The notes beneath the pieces are model-generated. The model was not told the DNA's origin and did no database searches. It worked only from the letters and a program-made list of their open reading frames with translations. 64,000 bases of DNA from a bacterium (GTDB taxonomy: Bacteria > Actinomycetota > Acidimicrobiia > Acidimicrobiales > CATQHL01): contig JAPOVS010000035.1 in NCBI GenBank assembly GCA_026708055.1, forward strand, positions 1 through 64,000, in the 5' to 3' direction. Positions within the stretch are counted from its first letter, which is position 1; each line of letters starts with the position of its first letter. The translations under genes were made by a program, and so were the position numbers. Positions 24,906 to 34,035 of the stretch are shown here, piece after piece.

Positions 24906-25406
24906 TTATGTGACAACGGTGGTGTGCGGGCTCTCTGCTGTGGTGGACATGTCGAAGCCGCCGTCGCGGGCCGCGGCCACGGCGTCGACGATCTTCAGGT
25001 AGCCGGTGCAGCGGCACACGTGGCCGGCGAGCGCCTCGGTGATCTCGGTCCGGTCGGCGCTGCCGCCGCCCTCGAGGTAGGCGGTCGCCGCCAGGATCAT
25101 GCCGGGAGTGCAGAAGCCGCATTGCGCGGCGCAGTAGTGGACGAACGCCTGCTGCACCGCCGACATGTCCCCGGGTGTCCCGAGACCTTCCACGGTGGTG
25201 ACCTCGGCGCCGTCGATCGAACCCACCGCCGTCAGGCAGGAGCGCCGCGGCTCCCCGTCGATGAGCACCGTGCAGGCGCCGCAGCCGCCGTTCTCGCAAC
25301 CGGCCTTGGGGCTGAGGACGTCCAGTTCCTCCCGCAGCACGTGCAGCAGGGGAGTGAGCGGTGAACTCTCCACCGCCCGGTTCGTGCTGTTGACGACGAT
25401 GTTCAC
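24906..25406 (-). CDS. Molybdenum hydroxylase 2Fe-2S subunit
   Basis: This 166-residue electron-transfer subunit has both iron-sulfur motifs of the xanthine dehydrogenase/CO dehydrogenase small-subunit family. The plant-type cluster is CENGGCGAC followed by SC, and the C-terminal four-Cys domain is CGFCTPGM followed by CRCTGY. The GTG at 25406 is used because GGAGGAG precedes it and it overlaps the stop of the FAD subunit gene as GTGA. Electrons would pass from the molybdenum centre through these clusters to the FAD subunit. Confidence 0.93.
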   Translation of the reverse strand: MNIVVNSTNRAVESSPLTPLLHVLREELDVLSPKAGCENGGCGACTVLIDGEPRRSCLTAVGSIDGAEVTTVEGLGTPGDMSAVQQAFVHYCAAQCGFCTPGMILAATAYLEGGGSADRTEITEALAGHVCRCTGYLKIVDAVAAARDGGFDMSTTAESPHTTVVT

Positions 25407-26179
25407 GCGCTCTCCTCCAAGTCGTTGAGTACCTGCGTGACCAGAGCGGGCAGTGTGCGCGCCCGGTACCAACCCGATGCCAGTGGATCGTCGGACGGCG
25501 CCACCTCGCCGGCAGCGGCTCGTCCCGCCGCCTCGGGGTCGGTGGCCAGCGCCTCGGCGCCGCGCAGCCGCGCACCGACACCGCCGGCGCCCACGACCGC
25601 CAGTTGCACCGCGCCGCCGGAGGTCCGGACCCCGGACACCGCCATCACCGTGTAGTGATGGGCGTGCGGGCGTCCCAGGCCGGCGAAGGAACCGGCGGCA
25701 GGCTCGCTGTAGGTGACGTCGAGCAGCAACCGTCCCTCGCGGTCCGCCAGGAAGTCCTCCAGTGACTCGCTGCGCTCCCCGCCGGCGCCGGCGCTGCGGG
25801 CGGTTGCCCCGAGTGCCAGCAGCGGGCCCTGCAGATCACCGAATCCAGCCGGGGCGCAGAGGTTCCCGCCGACGGTGGCCTGGGCCCGGATCTCGTTGTC
25901 GCCGATCGAGGCGGCGCACGGCCCGAGCGGCGCGGCTTCGCCGACGAGGGCGACGACCGGCGTCGTGGCGCCGATGGTCACCGTGCCGTTCGAGTTCGAG
26001 ACGTAGTCCAGCCCGGCTTCACCCAGCATGATTACCCGCTCGGGCCGCGACCGGCCGAAGTGCAGGTCGGGCACCAAGAGCGTGCCGCCCGCCAGGACGG
26101 CGACCCCGGCCCCGTCTCCGAAGGCCGAAGCAGCGTCGGACGGCGAACCGGGCTGGACCACCTCCGCGGTTGATCCCAT
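25403..26179 (-). CDS. Molybdenum hydroxylase FAD-binding subunit
   Basis: The 258-residue protein is the medium subunit of a molybdenum hydroxylase (CoxM/XdhB-like). It has the FAD pyrophosphate-binding LAGGTLLVPDLHFG near residues 29-42 and the second flavin motif ATVGGNLCAPAGFGDLQGPLLALGA in the middle. It is the first gene of the leftward operon FAD, 2Fe-2S, molybdopterin N-half, molybdopterin C-half and probably cupin. A GGAAGGGAG lies before the ATG. It is somewhat shorter than the usual 280 to 290 residues. Confidence 0.88.
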   Translation of the reverse strand: MGSTAEVVQPGSPSDAASAFGDGAGVAVLAGGTLLVPDLHFGRSRPERVIMLGEAGLDYVSNSNGTVTIGATTPVVALVGEAAPLGPCAASIGDNEIRAQATVGGNLCAPAGFGDLQGPLLALGATARSAGAGGERSESLEDFLADREGRLLLDVTYSEPAAGSFAGLGRPHAHHYTVMAVSGVRTSGGAVQLAVVGAGGVGARLRGAEALATDPEAAGRAAAGEVAPSDDPLASGWYRARTLPALVTQVLNDLEESA

Positions 26180-26214
26180 CGACGCACTCCCTTCCTGTTC
26201 TCGGAGTTTGCCGG

Positions 26215-26220
26215 ACTATA
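26215..26220 (-). promoter_or_regulatory. Likely -10 element of the molybdenum hydroxylase operon
   Basis: TATAGT on the minus strand lies 35 nt before the ATG of the FAD subunit gene, in the divergent gap to the second SMP-30 gene. No convincing -35 hexamer was seen. Confidence 0.45.
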
Positions 26221-26389
26221 GCAAGGGAGGGTCGCGGGCATCGAAGCCGCGGTGCGCCCGAGCGCACGGACTCACGCGCGGGCGCATTGGCCGCAGGTGC
26301 GAGATTCCGCTACTTTGTCGATCACTTCGCCGCGGGCGGCCGTGCTGTCGGCGCGCCCTGACACCGACCGAGGAGACAAGGGGGACGAG

Positions 26390-27301
26390 GTGGCAAACGT
26401 TCAAGCCCACGCCGAGGCAGTGTGGGAGCTGGTCGAGAGGGACGCCGAGGTGGAACAGGTCGCCACGGGTTTCACTTTCACCGAAGGTCCCATCTGGCAC
26501 CCCACCGAGAATCATCTCCTCTTCAGTGACATGCCCGGCGATGTGCGCCGCAAGTACACCCCCGACGGCACGGTCACCGAGGTCATGCGGCCGTCGAACA
26601 AGTGCAACGGCATGACCTACGACGCCGACCTGAACCTGATCGTGTGCGAGCACGTGACCTCGACGCTCGTGCGGGAGAACACCGACGGGACCCGGGAGGT
26701 GGTGGCCTCACACTTCGAGGGCAAGGAGTTGAACAGCCCCAACGACGTCGTGGTCGGCTCCGACGGCTCCATCTACTTCTCCGACCCCTGGTTCGGGCGC
26801 ATGCCCGTCTTCGGCCTCGAGCGGGAGCGGGACCTGGGCTGGCAGGGCGTGTTCAGGGTCCCGCCCGGCGGCGGGATCGAACTCGTGACCGAGCGCGACG
26901 CCTACGACCAGCCCAACGGTCTGTGCTTCTCGCCCGACGAGTCGCTCATGTACATCAACGACACCATGCGGGGGCTCATCAACGTCTATGACGTGAACCC
27001 CGACGGGAGCCTCAGCAACGAGCGCCTGTTCTTCGACGGCATCGGCACCGGTGTCATCGAGGACGGCATCCCCGACGGCATGAAGTGCGACGAGCGGGGC
27101 AACATCTGGGTGACGGGTCCGGGCGGGGTGTGGATCATCAGTGCGGCCGGCGAGCGGCTCGGCACCGTGGCCGTGCCCGAGAACGTCGGCAACCTCACCT
27201 GGGGCGGCGCCGACTGGCACACCCTGTTCATGCCGTCGTGCACCTCGCTGTACACGCTGCGCACGCGGGTGGGCCCGCACCGCGAGCCGTACATGGGCTG
27301 A
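26390..27301 (+). CDS. SMP-30/gluconolactonase-like protein (second copy)
   Basis: The GTG at 26390 is used, with AAGGGGG about 8 nt upstream. The 303-residue product is an SMP-30/LRE-type beta-propeller. The metal-ligand Glu lies in FTEGPIW near residues 28-34, ELNSPNDVVVGSDGSIYFSDP supplies the central Asn, PNGLCFSPDES is the next ligand block, and the Asp block is IPDGMKCDERGNIWV. It is only distantly similar to the first SMP-30 protein at 6192. It is divergent from the molybdenum hydroxylase operon and precedes the isochorismatase-like gene. Lactonase activity on a sugar lactone or ring-opened product is likely. Confidence 0.87.
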   Translation: MANVQAHAEAVWELVERDAEVEQVATGFTFTEGPIWHPTENHLLFSDMPGDVRRKYTPDGTVTEVMRPSNKCNGMTYDADLNLIVCEHVTSTLVRENTDGTREVVASHFEGKELNSPNDVVVGSDGSIYFSDPWFGRMPVFGLERERDLGWQGVFRVPPGGGIELVTERDAYDQPNGLCFSPDESLMYINDTMRGLINVYDVNPDGSLSNERLFFDGIGTGVIEDGIPDGMKCDERGNIWVTGPGGVWIISAAGERLGTVAVPENVGNLTWGGADWHTLFMPSCTSLYTLRTRVGPHREPYMG

Positions 27302-27356
27302 GCGGGGCCCGGCGGCGCCGACAACCGAACAAGACACCGACCGAGAGGGGAAGCCG

Positions 27357-27971
27357 ATGAGCGACCTGTCACTGGATGCGAGCCGCTGCGCACTCATCAT
27401 CCAGGATCTCCAGAACGATGTGATCACCGAGGGCGGGGCGTTCGGCGAGTCCGGTTCGCCGCAGCACGCCATCGAGCAGGACGTGGTCGCCAACGTGGCC
27501 CGCCTGGCCGATGTCTGCCGCGGCCTCGAGGTACCCGTCATCCACGTCTGGTACATCGTCGAGGCGGGCGCTCCGGGCCTGAAGCTCAACGCCCCGCTGT
27601 TCCAGGGGGTGAAGGACACCGACGGCCTGGTGCGCGGCTCCTGGGGGGCGGCCCCCGTCGACGGGCTCGAGGCCCAGGAGGGTGACTTCATCGTCGAGAA
27701 GATGCGGATGAGCGCCTGGCAGGGAACCAAGCTCGAGAACCTCCTCGCCGGCACCGGCCGCGACACCGTCATCGTCACCGGGGCCTGGACGAACATGTCC
27801 GTCGAGCACACGGCCCGCACCGGCGCCGACAAGGGCTACTACATGGTCGTTCCCGAGAACGGCTGCTCCACCATGAGCGCCGACTGGCACAACGCCTCCA
27901 TCAACTACGCTCTCCAGAACGTCTCGACGGTGACCGACGTCGACTCAGTGATTTCCGCCCTGGAGGCATGA
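27357..27971 (+). CDS. Isochorismatase-fold hydrolase-like protein lacking the catalytic Cys
   Basis: The 204-residue product has the cysteine hydrolase/isochorismatase fold: Asp17 in IIQDLQND, Lys115 in IVEKMRMSAW, and TGAWTNMSVEHTAR at 141-154. In amidohydrolases such as nicotinamidase or maleamate amidohydrolase the position of Ser148 is the nucleophilic Cys. Here Ser stands in that place. It may act by the Cys-independent isochorismatase mechanism, use Ser as nucleophile, or be inactive. It lies 55 nt after the SMP-30 gene and 52 nt before the transporter genes, so it is probably co-transcribed with them. Confidence 0.8.
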   Translation: MSDLSLDASRCALIIQDLQNDVITEGGAFGESGSPQHAIEQDVVANVARLADVCRGLEVPVIHVWYIVEAGAPGLKLNAPLFQGVKDTDGLVRGSWGAAPVDGLEAQEGDFIVEKMRMSAWQGTKLENLLAGTGRDTVIVTGAWTNMSVEHTARTGADKGYYMVVPENGCSTMSADWHNASINYALQNVSTVTDVDSVISALEA

Positions 27972-28023
27972 GCCGGCCGTCACGCCGAGCGGGGAGGGAC
28001 CAGCAGATGGGAGTGCACAGGCT

Positions 28024-29109
28024 GTGACCACTGTTGTGGCCGGCGCCGTTGACGCCCTGCTGGGGCGCCGCGGGCGGCAGGTGCGGTGGCAGCGCGCCGT
28101 CACGCGCCTGCTGATCACGGCGGCCATCACCTTCGTCATCGTCTGGATCGTGTTCCTGGCAGGCAACACCTCCAATGGTCCCGCCGTCAGCGAGCCGACC
28201 GATTTCCTGAAGAGCGTCCTCAACGCGCTGACGATCAGTGGCCTCTACTTCATCGTCGCCTCGGGCTTCACGCTCGTCTTCGGGCTCATGCGCACGGTGC
28301 AGATGGCCCACGGTTCGCTGTTCCTGCTGGCCGGCTACTTCGCACTGGAGTACCAACTCGACTTCGTCGGCGTGACCGCGACGCCCGACCGCAACATGGT
28401 GGGTTGGGCCGATTGGTGGTTGCCCCTGGTGATCGGCGTGGTGATCGTCAGCGGCCTGGGACTGTTCATTCAGCAGGTCTTCCTGCGCTGGAACCAGGGG
28501 CAGGATCTGCGCCAGGCGCTTATCACAATCGCCATCTCCATCGTGCTCGGCGACCAGATGATCCAGCACTTCGGCGGCGTCGCCGAGCCCATCACCTTCA
28601 CGCACGAGATCCATGGCTATGTGGAGTTCATCGGAATCCGCTACGGCATCCACCAGTTCTTCGTCATCGGCATGGCGCTCGGTGTCGGCGCCGGTCTCTG
28701 GCTGCTGCTCAAGAAGACCCGCACCGGCATGGTCATCCGCGCCGGGGTGGACGACACGCCGATGGTGCAGGCCTTGGGCATCAACGTGCAGAAGGTGTTC
28801 GCCGTGGCGTTCGTGCTCGGCTCGGCGCTGGCCGGCCTGGGCGGCGTGATCGCCGGCTCGTCGGTCACGAGCCTCTCCCCCGGCGTGGACGGCCAGTGGC
28901 TGCTGCACTCCCTCGTGGTCGTGATCATCGGCGGCATGGGATCGCTGGGAGGTGCCGCGGCCGGCTCGCTGCTGTACGGCGTCGTCACCGCGTTCGCGCC
29001 GGCCTACCTACCCACCGACTACGCCTACTACTCGATCATCGCCACGTTCGTCATCCTGGCGCTCGTGTTGGCGCTCCGTCCCTACGGACTGTTCGGGAGG
29101 CCGGCGTGA
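28024..29109 (+). CDS. Branched-chain amino acid-type ABC permease (LivH-like)
   Basis: The 361-residue membrane protein resembles LivH. ALTISGLYFIVASGFTLVFGLMRTVQMAHGSLFLLAGYF is the conserved first membrane region. Later come GVDDTPMVQALGINVQKVFAVAFVLGSALAGLGG and VVVIIGGMGSLGGAAAGSLL near the C-terminus. An extra N-terminal hydrophobic stretch (residues 28-47) precedes this core. The start is a GTG at 28024. The stop overlaps the LivM-like gene as GTGA. The cassette holds all five Liv components. Members of this family import amino acids but also amides, urea, and aromatic or heterocyclic carboxylates. Confidence 0.9.
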   Translation: MTTVVAGAVDALLGRRGRQVRWQRAVTRLLITAAITFVIVWIVFLAGNTSNGPAVSEPTDFLKSVLNALTISGLYFIVASGFTLVFGLMRTVQMAHGSLFLLAGYFALEYQLDFVGVTATPDRNMVGWADWWLPLVIGVVIVSGLGLFIQQVFLRWNQGQDLRQALITIAISIVLGDQMIQHFGGVAEPITFTHEIHGYVEFIGIRYGIHQFFVIGMALGVGAGLWLLLKKTRTGMVIRAGVDDTPMVQALGINVQKVFAVAFVLGSALAGLGGVIAGSSVTSLSPGVDGQWLLHSLVVVIIGGMGSLGGAAAGSLLYGVVTAFAPAYLPTDYAYYSIIATFVILALVLALRPYGLFGRPA

Positions 29110-30380
29110 TCCTGTCCCGCCTGCGTGGCGATCCCGGCGGCACAGCTCGCAGCGTCGGCACCGGCGACTACGCCCGCAACACCCGCCGGATCGCCGCAGC
29201 TCTCTTCGTGGCCCTCGTTCTGGTTGGCGTGTTCCAGGCCACCACACCGGGCGTCTTCCGCCACTACTTCGTGGACGTGGTGATGACTCGGTCGCTGCTG
29301 TTCGGCGTCGCCGCGGCCAGCATCGTCTTCCTCTCGGCCTTCGGGGGGATGATTTCCCTGGCGCAGACGCTCATGTACGGCGTGTGTGCGTTCACCATCG
29401 GCAACGCCGTCACCACCGGGGGCAGCAAGGGGCTGAACCTGGGTTGGAACCCCTGGGTCGGGGTCGCGTTGGGCATCGGTGTCACGACGGCGCTGGGATT
29501 CGTGATGGGACTCATCGCCAGCCGCTCCAGCGGGCTCTACTACCTCATGATCACGCTCGCCTACGGCGTCATCGGGTTCTACTTCTTCGGCCAGGTGACG
29601 GTGCTGTCGGGCTTCGGTGGCGTCAATCAGGTGCGCGCGCCCGACTTCATCGGAGAACCGACGGACCCCACCAACCCCGAGCGTCTGTTCTTCACCTGCT
29701 TGGTGGTCGCGGCGGTGGTCTACCTGCTGCTGCGATACGTGTCGCGCACGCCGTTCGGGCTGGCTCTGCAAGGGGTGCGCGACGACCCCGTGCGCATGAA
29801 CTCCCTGGGCTTCAACGTGGCCATGCACCGCACCTGGGCCTTCACGCTTGCGGCCTTCGTTGCGTCTCTGGGCGGTGTTCTCTACGTCTGGGAGCAGCGA
29901 GCGATCTCACCCACCACGATCAGCCTCGTGGGCATCCTGAACCTGCTCATCATGGCGATCATCGGCGGGGTGCTCGTCCTGGAGGGGGCATGGCTGGGGG
30001 CGTTCATCTACGTGGCGTTGGAGAACTATGTCCGCAACGTGGTGTTCCTGAACAACTGGATCGAGGAGGCGCGCTTCCGCACACTGGCGGGGGCGATCGT
30101 GCTGATCCTGGTGCTTGCGTGTCCCGACGGGGTGGTGGGGCTGCGCAAGGTGCGCGGTGCAACGACGTTCGCGTTGATCGGCGCCGCGGTCTGGGGCACC
30201 GTCGGGGGTCTGCAAGAAGGTGACCGCGGTGCCATCGCGGGCGTCATCGTCGGCGCGGTGGCGGGAATCGGCGCGGCAGGTCTCGTGGGTTGGCTGTCGG
30301 GTCATCGCGACACCGCCCGTGGCGCCTGGTCGAGGCTGCTGGCCACCGGGCGGCCCGGCCGGGTCCACGCGGGGAACTAG
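29106..30380 (+). CDS. Branched-chain amino acid-type ABC permease (LivM-like)
   Basis: The 424-residue second permease has the LivM-type segments LSAFGGMISLAQTLMYGVCAF, ITLAYGVIGFYFF, and GLALQGVRDDPVRMNSLGFNVAMHRTWAFTLAAFVASLGGVLYVW. A C-terminal extension follows YVALENYV. It contains two further hydrophobic segments and a short positively charged tail. Its GTG start lies within the LivH stop, so the pair is translationally coupled. The gap to the substrate-binding protein gene is 231 nt. Confidence 0.9.
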   Translation: MILSRLRGDPGGTARSVGTGDYARNTRRIAAALFVALVLVGVFQATTPGVFRHYFVDVVMTRSLLFGVAAASIVFLSAFGGMISLAQTLMYGVCAFTIGNAVTTGGSKGLNLGWNPWVGVALGIGVTTALGFVMGLIASRSSGLYYLMITLAYGVIGFYFFGQVTVLSGFGGVNQVRAPDFIGEPTDPTNPERLFFTCLVVAAVVYLLLRYVSRTPFGLALQGVRDDPVRMNSLGFNVAMHRTWAFTLAAFVASLGGVLYVWEQRAISPTTISLVGILNLLIMAIIGGVLVLEGAWLGAFIYVALENYVRNVVFLNNWIEEARFRTLAGAIVLILVLACPDGVVGLRKVRGATTFALIGAAVWGTVGGLQEGDRGAIAGVIVGAVAGIGAAGLVGWLSGHRDTARGAWSRLLATGRPGRVHAGN

Positions 30381-30611
30381 ACGGCGGCGGTCTCCGCAGC
30401 GACGCCGGCACACACGGGAGAGACTCAGACAGGACCGAAGCGGGAGGGGAGACAGACGAAGGCACCAAACAGAGAACAAGCACCAAGACCGCCGCAACAC
30501 GGCGCGAGACGCAGGGCGGGTCCACCGACCTGTTAGAGAGATCGAGTGCGATCGGACGAGTGCACTCGAGGAACCACCCAAGACAGCACTGGAAACCACA
30601 AGGAGGAGATA
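30381..30611 (+). promoter_or_regulatory. Purine-rich leader of the Liv-type binding protein gene
   Basis: This gap is unusually rich in A and G and poor in T for the region, and holds no gene. It contains the perfect 12-bp palindrome CGAGTGCACTCG at 30557-30568, with a half-copy CGAGTGCG at 30543-30550. AAGGAGGAGAT precedes the GTG at 30612. A separate promoter with regulation for high expression of the binding protein is plausible but not proven. Confidence 0.4.
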
Positions 30612-32408
30612 GTGCGAACCGTACGGAAGAATTCAACCTGGCTCAGGTTGTCGGTTGCGGCCATGGCATTGGCCCTGCTGGCGGCAGCCTGCGCCAGCGA
30701 CAGCGGCGCCGAGGACGCGGATGCAGCTCTCACGGCAGCTCAGAGCGCGCGGGGTGAGGCATCGACGGCCCTTGCCGACGCGGCCGCGGCATCTGCTGCT
30801 GCGGACGCGGCGCTTGCGGCCGCCGAGGCTGCACAGGCCGCCGCCGATCTGGCACAGGCCACTGCCACGGGCAACGCGGCCGACGTGGCCGCCGCCGAAG
30901 CGGCTCTGGCCGACGCGCAAGCGGCTGCCGACAGCGCGCGGGAGCAGGCCGCCCAAGCCGAGCAGGAGGCAGCGGACGCTCGCGCGGCGGCTGCCGCCGC
31001 TGAGGAGCAGGCCGCCGCGGCTGCTGCCGCCGAGGCAGCGCCGCCGCCACCCGAGCCGCCACCGCCGCCGCCTGAGGACGACATGGACGATGCGACGACG
31101 GTCATCAACGTCGCCATCCTCTCGGACTGCGAGGGCGCCTTCGGGGCCTTCCACGACAGGGACATCGCGGGCGTCGTCACCGCTTTCGCCGAGCACGCAG
31201 GCGCCACGGTCAACGACCGCACCGCTCCGCAGGCCGGTTGGAGCAACGCCTCCATCAACGGCATTCCCGTCGAGTTGGTGGGCATCGGCTGTGCCGACGA
31301 CACCGCTGAGGCCGCACTGCGCGAGACGCGCCGTCTCATGGAGGACATCGGCGCCGACATCATGATCGGCCCGCTGTCCGGTGACGAGAGCATCGCCGTG
31401 GCCAACTACGCCAAGGACCACCCGGACCAGACGTTCGTGAACGGCACGTCGGGTGCGCAGGACTCCACCATGGCTGTCCGCGCGCCCAACTTCTTCCGCT
31501 TCAACGGTGACGGGGCGCAGTGGAACGCCGGTCTCGGCGACATCGCCCACAACGTCCTGGGGTGGGAGACCGCAGCGGTCATCGGTGACGACTACAGCTT
31601 CGCCTGGACCTCCACGGCGGGCTTCATCGCCGAGTTCTGCGCCGCCGGCGGCGACGTGATCAGCCGGGTGTACCCGCCGCTGAACACCACCGACTACTCC
31701 GGTTTCGTGGAGCAGCTGCCCGGCCCGGACGAGGTCGACGGCTACTTCTGGGCCGTGGGTGGCGCCGGTCTGGTGCCGGCCCTGAACGCCTTCGAGGACG
31801 CCAAGGGTGAGATCGTGGGTGACCAGCACATGGGCAACCTGTTCTGGGGTATCCCCGACGTGTTCCGGGCGATCGGCCCGCGCGTCGTGGGTTCCTACTC
31901 CGGCGGCTTCGGCAACGCCCCTGATCTGCAGACCGAGAAGGCAGCGGCGTTCCGCGCGATCATCAACAGTCACTTCGACGAGATCCCGTTCGGTGGCGCA
32001 CCGGCACCGGCGGATGCCGCGTACTTCGACGCCTTCTTCATGAACTACTACAACAACGCCTGGGGCCTGATCGAGGGTCTCAAGGCGGTCGGCGGCGACA
32101 TCTCCGGCGGCCAGCGGGCGTTGCAGGCAGCCATCGGCGAGGTGGTGCTCGACGCCGCGTTCGGCGAGATCAGCCTTGACTCCAACCGGACGGCCATCCA
32201 GGACCAGTACGTCGGACGCATCTACATGGATGACAACGGCGAGATGCAGTCCAGCACGGTGGCGTTCGTCCCGCAGGTCGACCAGACCTTCGGCGGCACG
32301 TTCACGGGTGATCCGCCGCCGAGCAGGGACTTCCCGCCCTGTGAGGTGCGCGATCTGCCTTGGATCGGCAACGCCACCCCGGTCGTCGACGGCGTCCTGC
32401 AGAACTAG
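30612..32408 (+). CDS. Liv-type ABC substrate-binding lipoprotein with long alanine-rich tether
   Basis: The 598-residue lipoprotein has a lipobox LAAAC (Cys27). An Ala-dominated segment of about 110 residues with regularly spaced Asp, Glu, Gln and Arg, probably a helical coiled coil, follows. Then comes a proline run (PPPPEPPPPPP), and then the type I periplasmic binding domain (VINVAILSDCEGAFGAFHDRD onward). The domain shows the family pattern RRLMEDIGADIMIGPLSGDES and FFRFNGDGAQWNAGLGDIA. A GGAGGAG precedes the GTG. It belongs to the Liv cassette, between the permeases and the ATPases. The tether is unusual and may lift the binding domain away from the membrane. The ligand is unknown. Confidence 0.88.
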   Translation: MRTVRKNSTWLRLSVAAMALALLAAACASDSGAEDADAALTAAQSARGEASTALADAAAASAAADAALAAAEAAQAAADLAQATATGNAADVAAAEAALADAQAAADSAREQAAQAEQEAADARAAAAAAEEQAAAAAAAEAAPPPPEPPPPPPEDDMDDATTVINVAILSDCEGAFGAFHDRDIAGVVTAFAEHAGATVNDRTAPQAGWSNASINGIPVELVGIGCADDTAEAALRETRRLMEDIGADIMIGPLSGDESIAVANYAKDHPDQTFVNGTSGAQDSTMAVRAPNFFRFNGDGAQWNAGLGDIAHNVLGWETAAVIGDDYSFAWTSTAGFIAEFCAAGGDVISRVYPPLNTTDYSGFVEQLPGPDEVDGYFWAVGGAGLVPALNAFEDAKGEIVGDQHMGNLFWGIPDVFRAIGPRVVGSYSGGFGNAPDLQTEKAAAFRAIINSHFDEIPFGGAPAPADAAYFDAFFMNYYNNAWGLIEGLKAVGGDISGGQRALQAAIGEVVLDAAFGEISLDSNRTAIQDQYVGRIYMDDNGEMQSSTVAFVPQVDQTFGGTFTGDPPPSRDFPPCEVRDLPWIGNATPVVDGVLQN

Positions 32409-32449
32409 CGGACGCACACTGACCACGAGGTAGAGGGACGCCACCGATC

Positions 32450-33215
32450 ATGACGACGACGGCAGCGAACGGAGCACCTGTGCTGCGGCTGCGGGACCTC
32501 AGCATGTCCTTCGGTGGCGTCCACGCCCTGAGCGGCATCGACATCGATGTCGCTCAGGGCGAACGCCTCGTCATCCTCGGGCCCAACGGGGCCGGCAAGA
32601 CGACGCTGTTCAACGTCGTGGCCGGAGACCTGCGGCCCACCGCCGGTACCGTCGAGATCGACGGTCTGAATGTGGAGGAGTTGCCGGCCCGGCGGCGCCC
32701 GCAACTCGGTATGTCCCGCACCTACCAGCGCTCCCGCCTCTTCGCCGGCCTCACGGTGGAGGAGAACCTCTATCTCGCCGTCCTCGGCAAGGAGGGCCGG
32801 CGCTTCCGTCTCCGGATGGGGCGCCGGGACGCCGCCTACCGCGACCGCGCCCGGCGCGCTGCGGCCAACGTCTGGCTTGAGGGGCGCCTCGACACGCTGA
32901 CCTCCGACCTGTCCCACGGTGAGCAGCGCCAGTTGGAACTGGGCCTCGCCACGGTCACCGAGCCCCGCGTGCTGATGCTCGACGAGCCGGCGTCGGGGCT
33001 GTCACGCGGTGAGCGTGAGCGGCTCACCGAATTGCTGATCTCGCTGGAACGAGCGGTGACGCTGCTGCTCATCGACCATGACATGGACGTGGCGCTGAGG
33101 GTTGCCGAGCGCGTGGTCGTGATGCACGACGGCATCAAGATCACCGAGGGAACGCCCGACGAGATCCGCGCCAACCCGCAGGTGCACGACATCTACCTCG
33201 GGCGGGGGATCGAAC

Positions 33216-33223
<8 letters not shown>
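32450..33223 (+). CDS. Branched-chain amino acid-type ABC ATPase (LivG-like)
   Basis: The 257-residue ATPase has Walker A GPNGAGKTT near residues 44-52. The Q-loop region TYQRSRLFAGLTVEENLYLA is LivG-like. The signature is LSHGEQRQLELGLA, Walker B is VLMLDEPASGL, and the switch His is in LIDHDMDVAL. The signature motif has SHGEQ instead of SGGQ, as is common in this subfamily. The ATG at 32450 is 41 nt after the binding protein gene, and the gene overlaps the LivF-like gene by 8 nt. Confidence 0.92.
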
Positions 33224-33944
<721 letters not shown>

Positions 33945-33995
33945 CCGACACCGGAGCCTGACTCCGCTGTCATCCCGGCGCCGCCCCCTCTTTTC

Positions 33996-34022
33996 GTCAT
34001 TCCGGCGAAGGCCGGAATCCAG
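33996..34022. repeat. REP-like palindrome, copy A
   Basis: GTCATTCCGGCGAAGGCCGGAATCCAG contains an 8-bp perfect stem (ATTCCGGC / GCCGGAAT) with a 4-nt loop. It lies between convergent genes ending at 33944 and 34036. A related copy lies at 39099-39123. Such elements act as transcription or mRNA-stability hairpins and occur widely in bacteria. Confidence 0.65.
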
Positions 34023-34035
34023 CACCCCCGGCGGG

